A DNA stretch of 8,699 bases from UBA1557 sp041675185 (GCA_041675185.1 JBAYUH010000032.1:1-8699); one strand, 5' to 3'; positions 1 to 5,400 are shown, counted from the first letter of the stretch. Notes: generated by a model from the letters alone, not told the origin. Made by a program: numbers and translations.

Positions 1-1
1 A

Positions 2-982
2 GCTACCATGTTTCTCACCCAAACCAACTGGGGGGGGGGAGCTTCAACGACACTCTCCGCTTCTCACTCATCTGACCAGACCGGCTGGTCTCGTTTTTAT
101 TCAACCTCAAGTGCAGATGTCAATACCAGTGTAGCTGGTGAAGTCTCCCTCTCTCCTTCTCTCAACTCTACCATTCAAACCTCTGCCTCAGATTTCAACA
201 CCTGGGCTACCTCTTCTGTTTTTGTGAGTAGTACTGGTTCCACCGGTCGTATTGTGTTGCTCAAACCTAGTGGTGCAAGTTGTAATCAAGCATCGGAGTG
301 TCGAAGTGGATTATGCACCTCAAATCTCTGCACTGATCCACCATGTGTTGGTTCGAATTGGTCAGTTTCTTATTCGGGAGTAAGTTATTCATTAGTTCTC
401 ATTGGTTCTCAATGCTGGTTCTCCCAAAACCTCAACGTCGGAACCAAACTTGCTGCAGGCAGTACCCTCCCTTCCAACAATTCTCTCATTGAGAAATGGT
501 GTTATTCTAATAGTGATGCCAACTGTACCACCTATGGTGGTCTCTACACCTGGGCAGAAGCAAATCAACTTGTGACTACCTGTAACACTAACTCTTGTAC
601 TCCCTCCACTCCCTCTCAAGGAATCTGCCCTTCTGGGTGGCATATTCCTACTGATACTGAAATTAAAACTCTTGAATCCTATCTTGGTATGTGTGCTGGA
701 GGTGGGGCGGGATGTGTAGATGCGGTCGGTTGGCGTGGTACTGATCAAGGAACCAAACTTAAGTCTGGTGGCTCAAGTGGGTTTAATATGCTTCTTGGTG
801 GCACCCGCCTCGCGGATAACTCCTTCGTCTATCTAGGTACACGGGGTTACTTCTGGTCTGCTTCGGAGGTTTCTGCGTCAACTGCATGGTTTCACATATT
901 ATCCTCTAGCGATGCTCGGGTATACAACTACTACGATCTCACCAAGGTTTATGGTTTTTCCGTCCGTTGTTTGAAGAATTGA
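2..982 (+). CDS. FISUMP-domain surface protein, 5' end cut by window edge
   Basis: Probably an extracellular or cell-surface protein. The first visible Met (base 8) is unlikely to be the start: the frame is open to the window edge, there is no ribosome site, and no signal peptide is seen. Numbering from that Met, residues 1-85 look like a Ser/Thr-rich beta module (TQTNWGGGAS, then TGWSRFYS) as found repeated in CPR surface proteins. Residues 92-113 are a Cys cluster (C92, C98, C103, C108, C113). Residues about 118-324 are a FISUMP (Fibrobacter succinogenes major paralogous) domain: CWFSQNLNVGTKL, CPSGWHIPTDTE, YFWSASE and the C-terminal GFSVRCLKN. Fourteen cysteines suggest disulfides outside the cytoplasm. 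The gene is about 47-50% G+C in lines counted, against 25-33% for its neighbours, so a separate origin is possible. Ligand and partner are unknown. The family call is firm; the location is inferred. Confidence 0.85.
   Translation, partial: ATMFLTQTNWGGGASTTLSASHSSDQTGWSRFYSTSSADVNTSVAGEVSLSPSLNSTIQTSASDFNTWATSSVFVSSTGSTGRIVLLKPSGASCNQASECRSGLCTSNLCTDPPCVGSNWSVSYSGVSYSLVLIGSQCWFSQNLNVGTKLAAGSTLPSNNSLIEKWCYSNSDANCTTYGGLYTWAEANQLVTTCNTNSCTPSTPSQGICPSGWHIPTDTEIKTLESYLGMCAGGGAGCVDAVGWRGTDQGTKLKSGGSSGFNMLLGGTRLADNSFVYLGTRGYFWSASEVSASTAWFHILSSSDARVYNYYDLTKVYGFSVRCLKN
30..39 (+). repeat. G10 homopolymer inside coding sequence
   Basis: Ten consecutive G at 30-39 encode the end of a Trp codon and the Gly-Gly-Gly of NWGGGAS in the surface-protein gene. 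A change of one base would shift the frame of everything downstream. Such tracts slip readily during replication and are the basis of phase variation in other surface genes. It could also be a place where sequencing or assembly erred. Confidence 0.9.
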
Positions 983-1046
983 TTCGATTTGATTTACCAC
1001 TACCTCAACCCCCCCCACTAACTACTCAAAAAATACCAAACAAAAA

Positions 1047-1079
1047 CCCCGCCCTTCGAGAAGAGCGGGGTATTTTTTT
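1047..1079 (+). terminator. Rho-independent terminator, probably bidirectional
   Basis: The stem is CCCCGC (1047-1052) with GCGGGG (1065-1070), a C/A mismatch, then CTT (1054-1056) with AAG (1061-1063) and a CGAG loop. It is followed by TATTTTTTT on the + strand. On the - strand the same stem is followed by TTTTTGTTT from the A-rich sequence at 1037-1046. It lies 64 bases after the FISUMP stop and 50 bases after the SWIB stop, so it can end both converging genes. Confidence 0.85.
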
Positions 1080-1119
1080 CTAGCCTTTCCAGCTTTTTAA
1101 GCATTTCAGGCCTTTAAAA

Positions 1120-1389
1120 TTATTTTTTATCTGGATCAGTAATATGTGGTGAGACAAGTTTGGTCATTTCAAACATTGTTACTTCTTTTTTACCAAACAA
1201 TGGCATCAATAGATCATCAGCAAGAATATTTCTTTTGTTTGCTGGATTCTGAAGATCATGTTTTTTGATATATTCCCAAAGTTTCTTCACAACTTGTGAA
1301 CGAGGCATAGGGCCTTTTCCGACCACAGCTTCCAGCTTAGCTGAAAGACTCAATGGTTTAAGCAATGCTGGGTTTACTTTCCTAGGCAT
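1120..1389 (-). CDS. SWIB/MDM2-domain small protein (89 aa)
   Basis: A small basic protein that is essentially one SWIB domain. Residues 10-83 carry the family pattern KPLSLSAKLEAVVG, GPMPRSQVVKKLWEYIKKHD, LQNPANKRNILADD and MFEMTKLVSPH. The domain is named from the eukaryotic SWI/SNF complex subunit BAF60b and the MDM2 p53-binding fold. In bacteria it occurs alone or fused to topoisomerase I (Chlamydia), and a role on the nucleoid is suspected but not established. The ATG at 1389 is chosen because the domain starts just after it and a good promoter lies 43 bases upstream; the longer open frame would start inside dnaX. No Shine-Dalgarno is visible. The gene is divergent from dnaX, with the two promoters back to back. 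There is no DNA-contact evidence in the sequence itself, so molecular function remains open. Confidence 0.88.
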   Translation of the reverse strand: MPRKVNPALLKPLSLSAKLEAVVGKGPMPRSQVVKKLWEYIKKHDLQNPANKRNILADDLLMPLFGKKEVTMFEMTKLVSPHITDPDKK

Positions 1390-1431
1390 AGTGTTTATGT
1401 TAATAATTAAATGACTTAATTTATGTAATAC

Positions 1432-1460
1432 ATTATAGCACTTCCCCAATACATAGGCAA
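1432..1460 (-). promoter_or_regulatory. Promoter of the SWIB gene
   Basis: On the - strand: -35 TTGCCT (1455-1460), a 17-bp spacer, and a perfect -10 TATAAT (1432-1437) preceded by TGC, an extended -10. Transcription should start near 1425, giving a leader of about 36 bases. Confidence 0.75.
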
Positions 1461-1476
1461 GTGCAATACCAAAAAA

Positions 1477-1505
1477 TTTACACTGTTCACAAAATGAGTT
1501 ATAAT
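1477..1505 (+). promoter_or_regulatory. Promoter of dnaX
   Basis: -35 TTTACA (1477-1482, 5 of 6 consensus), a 17-bp spacer, and a perfect -10 TATAAT (1500-1505). Expected start is near 1512, with a leader of about 35 bases. The -35 boxes of this promoter and of the SWIB promoter are separated by only 16 bp, so the two polymerases may interfere or be jointly regulated. Confidence 0.75.
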
Positions 1506-1546
1506 AAAGTGGTTCAAAAAAAAATAATAAATACAAAAATAAACTT

Positions 1547-3166
1547 ATGGCTCTATACCACAAATATCGTCCACAAACTTTCCAAGACATCATTGACCAA
1601 GAACATATAGTACAGACACTGACAAACCAAATTTTAAATGACAAAGTCTCTCATGCCTATCTTTTTTCTGGCCCTCGTGGTGTTGGTAAGACTACAACAG
1701 CCCGTATTTTAGCCAAATCTTTGAACTGTGCCAATAGAAAACCAAGCTCAGCTGAGCCTTGTAATAACTGTTCTTCTTGTGAAGAAATAAGTACTTCTAG
1801 CTCAATTGATGTTATTGAAATAGACGCTGCTAGCCATACAGGTGTAGACAATGTACGCCAAAATATTATTGAAAATTCTCAATTCAAACCAACACATTCA
1901 AAATACAAAGTTTTCATCATAGACGAAGTCCATATGTTGTCCACAGCTGCCTTCAATGCCCTGTTGAAAACTTTGGAAGAACCACCAAAATATGTTGTTT
2001 TTATTTTGGCCACTACTGATCCCCAAAAACTCCCAGCTACTATAATTTCTCGTTGTCAGCGTTATACTTTCACCAAAGTACCACCGACAAAGATGAAAAA
2101 AAGTCTAGAAAATATTGCCAAAAAAGAAGATGTAAAAATTGATGATGAAGTATTACTTAGAATTGCTAGAAAAAGTGAAGGTTGTCTACGTGATGGTATT
2201 AGTCTTCTAGAACAACTTTTGGCAAGTGGTGACAAAAAAATAACAGCAGAATCAGCCTCCCTTATTCTACCAAGTACTAATATTGAATTACAATTGGAAT
2301 TTATCCAATATTTAGCTGACAAAAAACAAGTAGAGAGTTTGAATTTTCTAGACAAACTTACTAGAGAAGGATTAAATATTTCTTACTTTTCTCATGAATT
2401 TATTGAATTTTTGAGAATACTTATGATTTCTTCTGTGGATATGAGTTTGGCAGAACAAGAATTAGACATAAACAAAGAACAAAAGCAACAAATAACTGAA
2501 ATAAATGCAAAAATAAGCGAAACAGGAATTATTACTTTGCTAGATTTGGCCATCAGACGTGATAGTGAAATAAAAAATTCAGTCCTTCCCCAACTACCTT
2601 TGGAAATGTTAGTCATAGAGTGGTGTAACAAAGACAATTCATCAAAACAAGAAACTACAAGTACTATAATACCACAGACAAAAATAGAAAATAAAATTTT
2701 AAATACTATAATAGAAACAAAAGTTGATGAAACAGTCAAAGAAACCCAAGTTGATTTACCAGACACAGATATAATTACAAAAACAGAAAAAATTGAAGAA
2801 ATAAAAATTATTTCCAATGAAAACAATACCAACGAAATAACTCTAACCCAAGTAGAGAATATCTGGTCAGAATTTATAAAGAAAATAGAATCAGAAGCTC
2901 CATCTCTCACTTTTGTACTCAAAATGTCCAAAATAAATGAGATAAAAAATAATGTTATTACTATATCTGTAGAATATTCTTTCCACAAAGAAAAACTACA
3001 AGAAAATACTACCAAACAAAAATTAGAAAGTGTTCTAAAAGACCTTCTAAAAACCAAAATAATTTTAGAAATAATTGAAAACAAAAACGGACAAACCAAT
3101 GTTACCCAAAATAACAACCCACTAAATGATCTAGCTACAGCACTTGGTGGTGAGATCATAAGTTGA
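1547..3166 (+). CDS. dnaX: DNA polymerase III subunit gamma/tau (clamp loader ATPase)
   Basis: Clamp-loader ATPase that opens and loads the beta clamp during replication. The protein begins with the standard MALYHKYRPQTF. Walker A GPRGVGKT is at 42-49; the zinc-site cysteines are C61, C72, C75 and C78; Walker B VFIIDEVH is at 122-129; sensor 1 ATTDPQKLP is at 155-163; the SRC arginine finger is R169; sensor 2 is GCLRDGISLLEQ at 212-223 (Ser usually sits at C212). Domain III ends near LPLEMLVIEW (350-359). A Thr/Glu/Lys/Ile-rich linker (about 362-430) leads to a C-terminal DnaX domain (432-512) and a final NPLNDLATALGGEII, matching DnaX tails of other bacteria. At 539 aa it is a complete tau-type protein; I see no slippery site near the end of domain III to make a short gamma. 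It has its own promoter and no Shine-Dalgarno. Confidence 0.97.
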   Translation: MALYHKYRPQTFQDIIDQEHIVQTLTNQILNDKVSHAYLFSGPRGVGKTTTARILAKSLNCANRKPSSAEPCNNCSSCEEISTSSSIDVIEIDAASHTGVDNVRQNIIENSQFKPTHSKYKVFIIDEVHMLSTAAFNALLKTLEEPPKYVVFILATTDPQKLPATIISRCQRYTFTKVPPTKMKKSLENIAKKEDVKIDDEVLLRIARKSEGCLRDGISLLEQLLASGDKKITAESASLILPSTNIELQLEFIQYLADKKQVESLNFLDKLTREGLNISYFSHEFIEFLRILMISSVDMSLAEQELDINKEQKQQITEINAKISETGIITLLDLAIRRDSEIKNSVLPQLPLEMLVIEWCNKDNSSKQETTSTIIPQTKIENKILNTIIETKVDETVKETQVDLPDTDIITKTEKIEEIKIISNENNTNEITLTQVENIWSEFIKKIESEAPSLTFVLKMSKINEIKNNVITISVEYSFHKEKLQENTTKQKLESVLKDLLKTKIILEIIENKNGQTNVTQNNNPLNDLATALGGEIIS

Positions 3167-3174
3167 CAATATTC

Positions 3175-3205
3175 TTGACTAACACTTTTTTTGTGTTAGT
3201 ATATT
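3175..3205 (+). promoter_or_regulatory. Likely promoter of the GIY-YIG / tRNA-Gln unit
   Basis: -35 TTGACT (3175-3180) and -10 TATATT (3200-3205) with a long 19-bp spacer. The expected start near 3212 is 8 bases before the first base of the tRNA-like sequence (3220), which is the usual spacing for a tRNA gene. I infer it was the promoter of tRNA-Gln before the nuclease gene came to lie between them. The long spacer lowers confidence. Confidence 0.5.
3178..3200. repeat. 8-bp inverted repeat with T7 loop after dnaX
   Basis: ACTAACAC (3178-3185) and GTGTTAGT (3193-3200) are perfectly complementary around seven T. It lies 12 bases after the dnaX stop. It could be a weak dnaX terminator, but no T-run follows the stem. 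It could equally be an operator, because it fills the spacer between the -35 and -10 boxes of the promoter described here. Confidence 0.6.
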
Positions 3206-3215
3206 ATAGTTACAA

Positions 3216-3275
3216 ACATTCGGGACTCGCCAGCCTGCAACGCTTTGCGTAGCAATGCGGGCAGGTCTAATGGTA
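3216..3275 (+). pseudogene. Broken copy of the tRNA-Gln 5' end, split by a 36-bp insert
   Basis: ACATTCGGGACTCG (3216-3229) and TCTAATGGTA (3266-3275) together repeat, without a mismatch, the 24 bases at 3585-3608 that form the leader, 5' acceptor strand and D-arm of the intact tRNA-Gln. Between them lies a 36-bp insert (3230-3265) placed inside the D-stem. Similarity stops after 3275, so there is no anticodon arm, T-arm or 3' acceptor strand: it is a fragment, not a second tRNA. Upstream, ACAAA also precedes both copies, with a 4-base gap on the right. Confidence 0.85.
3230..3265. repeat. GC-rich imperfect palindrome inserted in tRNA fragment
   Basis: Thirty-six bases with 23 G or C (64%), in a surround of roughly 30%. 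The outer stem is CCTGC (3234-3238) with GCAGG (3261-3265); an inner hairpin is ACGC (3240-3243), TTT, GCGT (3247-3250). It resembles a small REP-like or MITE-like palindrome that could recur elsewhere in the genome. No target-site duplication is visible. Whether it is mobile is unknown. Confidence 0.7.
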
Positions 3276-3333
3276 CTCTACTATATCAACTTGGTTTTAG
3301 AAATAAATATAAATTACTAAGACTACTATAACA

Positions 3334-3340
3334 GAAGGTG
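3334..3340 (+). promoter_or_regulatory. Ribosome binding site of the GIY-YIG gene
   Basis: GAAGGTG matches 6 of 7 bases of GGAGGTG just before ATG 3343. It is the only recognisable Shine-Dalgarno-like sequence among the genes of this window whose starts are visible, and it fixes the start codon. The spacing of 2 bases from its last G is short. Confidence 0.6.
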
Positions 3341-3342
3341 CT

Positions 3343-3603
3343 ATGTTTTATACATATGTTTTACAAAGTATAAAGGACGACCAACTTTATATTGGTTGGA
3401 CCACTGATCTGAAAAGTAGATTCCACAAACATAATAATGGATTGGTAAAAGCAACAAAAAGTCGCAGACCTCTTAAACTTATCTACTACGAAGCTTGTAT
3501 TAATAAAGAAGATGCGATTCAACGTGAAAAAGCTCTAAAAACAGGATATGGAAGAGCATATCTAAAAAGAAGATTAACAAATATACATTCGGGACTCGTC
3601 TAA
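3343..3603 (+). CDS. Small GIY-YIG nuclease (YhbQ/UPF0213-like), 3' end overlapping a tRNA
   Basis: An 86-aa single-domain GIY-YIG protein of the type very common in CPR genomes. The motif halves are TYV (4-6) and YIG (16-18). The expected catalytic Arg is R26 in LKSRFHKHN, followed by H30, with the metal-binding Glu at E62 in REKAL. KATKSRRPLKLIYYE (36-50) and the basic tail GYGRAYLKRRL (68-78) fit the family. The domain ends near residue 78, and the last residues SGLV plus the stop TAA are encoded by the first 15 bases of tRNA-Gln, so the gene has borrowed its stop from the tRNA D-loop. Family members cut or bind DNA, with roles in repair or homing, but the substrate here is unknown. The gene is flanked by copies of the tRNA 5' end and is probably transcribed with the tRNA. 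Confidence 0.92.
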   Translation: MFYTYVLQSIKDDQLYIGWTTDLKSRFHKHNNGLVKATKSRRPLKLIYYEACINKEDAIQREKALKTGYGRAYLKRRLTNIHSGLV

Positions 3604-3659
3604 TGGTAGGACAACAGGTTCTGGTCCTGTTTATTGGGGTTCGAATCCCTAGTCCCGAA
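3589..3659 (+). tRNA. tRNA-Gln (anticodon CTG)
   Basis: A full cloverleaf of 71 bases. The acceptor stem is TCGGGAC (3589-3595) with GTCCCGA (3652-3658), discriminator A3659. The D-stem is GTC (3598-3600) with GAC (3610-3612). The anticodon stem is ACAGG (3614-3618) with CCTGT (3626-3630), around loop TTCTGGT with anticodon CTG at 3621-3623. The T-arm is TGGGG, TTCGAAT, CCCTA (3635-3651). The U1-A72 first pair is typical of bacterial tRNA-Gln. CCA is not encoded and must be added. The tRNA reads CAG only, so a TTG-anticodon isoacceptor should exist elsewhere. Its first 15 bases overlap the nuclease gene, and no clear promoter lies just upstream, so its transcript probably starts near 3212. 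Confidence 0.95.
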
Positions 3660-3685
3660 CTATACAAAATATCAGTACTTAAATA

Positions 3686-3700
3686 TCAGCCTCTGGCTGA
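3686..3700 (+). other. Perfect hairpin between tRNA-Gln and ribH
   Basis: TCAGCC (3686-3691) pairs with GGCTGA (3695-3700) around a TCT loop, 16 bases before the ribH ATG. No T-run follows on either strand, so it is not a standard terminator. It could mark a processing boundary after the tRNA or modulate ribH translation. The role is not established. Confidence 0.5.
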
Positions 3701-3716
3701 AACTAAATAAAAAAAT

Positions 3717-4175
3717 ATGCATGAAGGACAAAAAGAATTGGAAGTATTTGATGCTTCCACGTATCGTGTAGGATTAGTCTGTGCTACATTCAATTCTCAT
3801 ATAATAGAACAAATAAAAAATTCAGCTTTAATAAAATCAAAAGAATACAATGTCAAACCAGAAAATATTGATATCTACTATGTAGCTGGTAGTGTTGAAA
3901 TACCTGTTGCCCTACAAGCTTTGGCACAAAAAGGCAAACATGATTGTTATGTAGCTATTGGTACAATAATCAAAGGTGCAACAGATCATTATCAATATGT
4001 TTGCAATATGGTCAGTGATGGAATTTTACGCGTGATGTTGGACAATACAGTATCCATTGGTTTTGCAGTCCTTACTACTCAAAATCAAGATCTTGCCCAA
4101 GAAAGAGTCTCACTTGGTGGGGATGCTATAGCAGCCGCATTGCACAATGCTAAATTAATAAAAGAATCAATCTAA
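3717..4175 (+). CDS. ribH: 6,7-dimethyl-8-ribityllumazine synthase
   Basis: Lumazine synthase condenses 5-amino-6-ribitylamino-uracil with 3,4-dihydroxy-2-butanone 4-phosphate, the step before riboflavin synthase. At 152 aa it has the normal length. Substrate-site landmarks are all present: FN at 25-26 (ATFNSHI), AGSVEIP at 57-63, IKGATDHYQYV at 85-95 with catalytic His91, and GFAVLTTQNQDLAQER at 115-130 with Arg130 for the phosphate. The family usually forms pentamers or 60-subunit shells. No ribD, ribE or ribBA is in the window, so it stands alone here; the remaining steps may be encoded elsewhere or the substrates may come from outside. It follows tRNA-Gln by 57 bases, has no clear Shine-Dalgarno or strong promoter, and may be read through from the tRNA transcript. 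A hairpin terminator closes it. Confidence 0.95.
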   Translation: MHEGQKELEVFDASTYRVGLVCATFNSHIIEQIKNSALIKSKEYNVKPENIDIYYVAGSVEIPVALQALAQKGKHDCYVAIGTIIKGATDHYQYVCNMVSDGILRVMLDNTVSIGFAVLTTQNQDLAQERVSLGGDAIAAALHNAKLIKESI

Positions 4176-4181
4176 AAAAAT

Positions 4182-4212
4182 AAAAAACTTTCAAAATAAT
4201 GAAAGTTTTTTT
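4182..4212 (+). terminator. Rho-independent terminator after ribH
   Basis: AAAAAACTTTC (4182-4192) pairs with GAAAGTTTTTT (4201-4211) around an 8-base loop, and the T-run follows directly. It begins 7 bases after the ribH stop. The core is AT-rich, so strength depends on the U-tract. Confidence 0.8.
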
Positions 4213-4227
4213 AATTTAGGCACATAC

Positions 4228-4256
4228 TTGAAAAAAAAGCTAAAATAAGGTACTAT
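4228..4256 (+). promoter_or_regulatory. Possible promoter of rlmN
   Basis: -35 TTGAAA (4228-4233, 5 of 6), a 17-bp spacer, and -10 TACTAT (4251-4256, 4 of 6). An alternative is TTGCAA (4268-4273) with AATAAT (4291-4296), also 17 bp apart. The terminator just upstream means rlmN needs its own promoter; which one is used cannot be decided by eye. Confidence 0.4.
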
Positions 4257-4372
4257 TATTACAAATGTTGCAATTGTTCTAAATATTACAAATAATAACT
4301 TTGTCTACTTTAGATGGATTCAATTACAACAAACGAAGTGATTTAACAACTTCAACATTTACAACATACATT

Positions 4373-5392
4373 ATGAACCTAGACAAAATAAAAGAAGTTC
4401 TGAGAGACCAACCAAAATTCCGTTTTAAACAAGTCTGGCAAGCTCTTTTTGTTGACTTAATAGAAGATTGGGATGAAAATACTACTCTACCAAAAGCTCT
4501 AAGAGAAAAACTAAAAGAAGAATGCCCGTTAGAAATCAAATCCACAGCTTTTGATTCCAACAATACTGATACTACCAAGGCACTCATCTTATTGGAAGAC
4601 AACTCTCAGATTGAAACCGTACTAATGCAACACAAAGATGGTCGTAATACTGTTTGTGTTTCATGTCAAGTTGGTTGTCCTGTTGGTTGTGCTTTTTGTG
4701 CTACAGGAACTCTTGGGCTTGGTAGAAATCTGACTGTTAGTGAAATTATTCTACAAGTTTTATTTTTTGCAAGATATTTAAGAAAAAATCAAAAAGAAAA
4801 TACTCGTATCACAAATATTGTTTATATGGGTATGGGTGAACCGTTTATGAACTACGACAATGTTATGGCTTCTGTAAGATTATTAAATGACAAAGATGCT
4901 TTCAATATTGGTGCTAGACATATTTCTATTTCTACCAGTGGTGTAGTACCAGGTATCAAAAAATTCACCAAAGAGCCACTGCAAATCAATCTAGCAATTT
5001 CATTACATGCTCCAAATGACACACTTCGTTCCTCACTTATGCCAATAAACAAACGCTTTGGAATTGACAGAGTAATGCAAGCAGTAGAAGAATACAAAAA
5101 TGAAAAAGGTAGACAAATTATGTTTGAATACTTGATGATGGACGGAATAAACGACAAAGAAGAACACGCTAGACAATTGGTAGAATTACTAGGAAATGAT
5201 ACTACTCTCTACATGGTAAATTTAATAAGATACAATCCAACTGGCAAATTCAGGCCATCTCTTCCACAAAATATCAAAAAATTCAAAAATATTCTAATGC
5301 GCGCTAGCATAAAAACTTCTGAAAGATTTGCTTTTGGACAAGATATCAATGCTGCTTGTGGACAGCTAGCTCTCAAAAATAAAAAAAGCTAA
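4373..5392 (+). CDS. rlmN: Dual-specificity RNA methyltransferase RlmN (radical SAM)
   Basis: Methylates C2 of adenosine 2503 in 23S rRNA and A37 of some tRNAs. From the ATG at 4373 the protein has 339 aa. It opens with MNLDKIKEVL and the N-terminal accessory domain (RFKQVWQALF, DLIEDW). E81 in IETVLM is the conserved Glu. The radical-SAM cluster is C102-x3-C106-x2-C109, the SAM-binding stretch is YMGMGEP (151-157), and the methyl-accepting Cys is C329 in the C-terminal INAACGQL. The partner cysteine pattern (VSCQVGC) is intact, so it should be active. The open frame extends upstream to a TTG at 4301, but those 24 residues do not resemble the family, so the ATG is preferred. No Shine-Dalgarno is seen. 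Many genomes place tRNA-Gln among RlmN targets by its A37, but the tRNA in this window has G37 and so would not be one. Confidence 0.96.
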   Translation: MNLDKIKEVLRDQPKFRFKQVWQALFVDLIEDWDENTTLPKALREKLKEECPLEIKSTAFDSNNTDTTKALILLEDNSQIETVLMQHKDGRNTVCVSCQVGCPVGCAFCATGTLGLGRNLTVSEIILQVLFFARYLRKNQKENTRITNIVYMGMGEPFMNYDNVMASVRLLNDKDAFNIGARHISISTSGVVPGIKKFTKEPLQINLAISLHAPNDTLRSSLMPINKRFGIDRVMQAVEEYKNEKGRQIMFEYLMMDGINDKEEHARQLVELLGNDTTLYMVNLIRYNPTGKFRPSLPQNIKKFKNILMRASIKTSERFAFGQDINAACGQLALKNKKS

Positions 5393-5400
5393 AACAAAAA

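Larger units (their letters stand above)
3216..3588 (+). mobile_element. Candidate minimal GIY-YIG unit inserted in tRNA-Gln
   Basis: The unit runs from one copy of the tRNA 5' end to the next and carries only the palindromic insert and the GIY-YIG gene. The flanking copies act as direct repeats 369 bases apart. The right copy completes an intact tRNA; the left copy stays next to the promoter. The simplest history is insertion in the tRNA D-arm by a unit carrying a duplicate of the 5' end, so the tRNA stays functional. Mobility is inferred from this structure alone; a simple local duplication followed by capture of the gene is the alternative. Confidence 0.4.

Noticed and set aside
1390..1644. 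85-residue N-terminal extension of the SWIB protein
   Set aside because: It would begin inside dnaX, has no family resemblance, and the promoter at 1432-1460 starts transcription downstream of it.
2096..2126. A-runs in dnaX as a programmed frameshift site for gamma
   Set aside because: They fall near residues 184-193 inside the ATPase core, in the wrong codon phase, and would give a useless product; none is seen near the end of domain III.
2392..3159. Long open frame on the - strand opposite dnaX (255 codons)
   Set aside because: It mirrors the low-complexity 3' half of dnaX, has no recognisable domain or ribosome site, and dnaX itself is certain.
3220..3300. A second, intron-containing tRNA gene after dnaX
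   Set aside because: Only the 5' acceptor strand and D-arm match; no anticodon arm, T-arm or matching 3' acceptor strand follows before the nuclease gene.
3660..3716. FMN riboswitch before ribH
   Set aside because: The gap is only 57 bases with one small hairpin, far too short for the multi-helix FMN element.
4301..4372. TTG start for rlmN giving 24 more residues
   Set aside because: The extra residues do not resemble RlmN; the ATG at 4373 opens the standard N-terminus.
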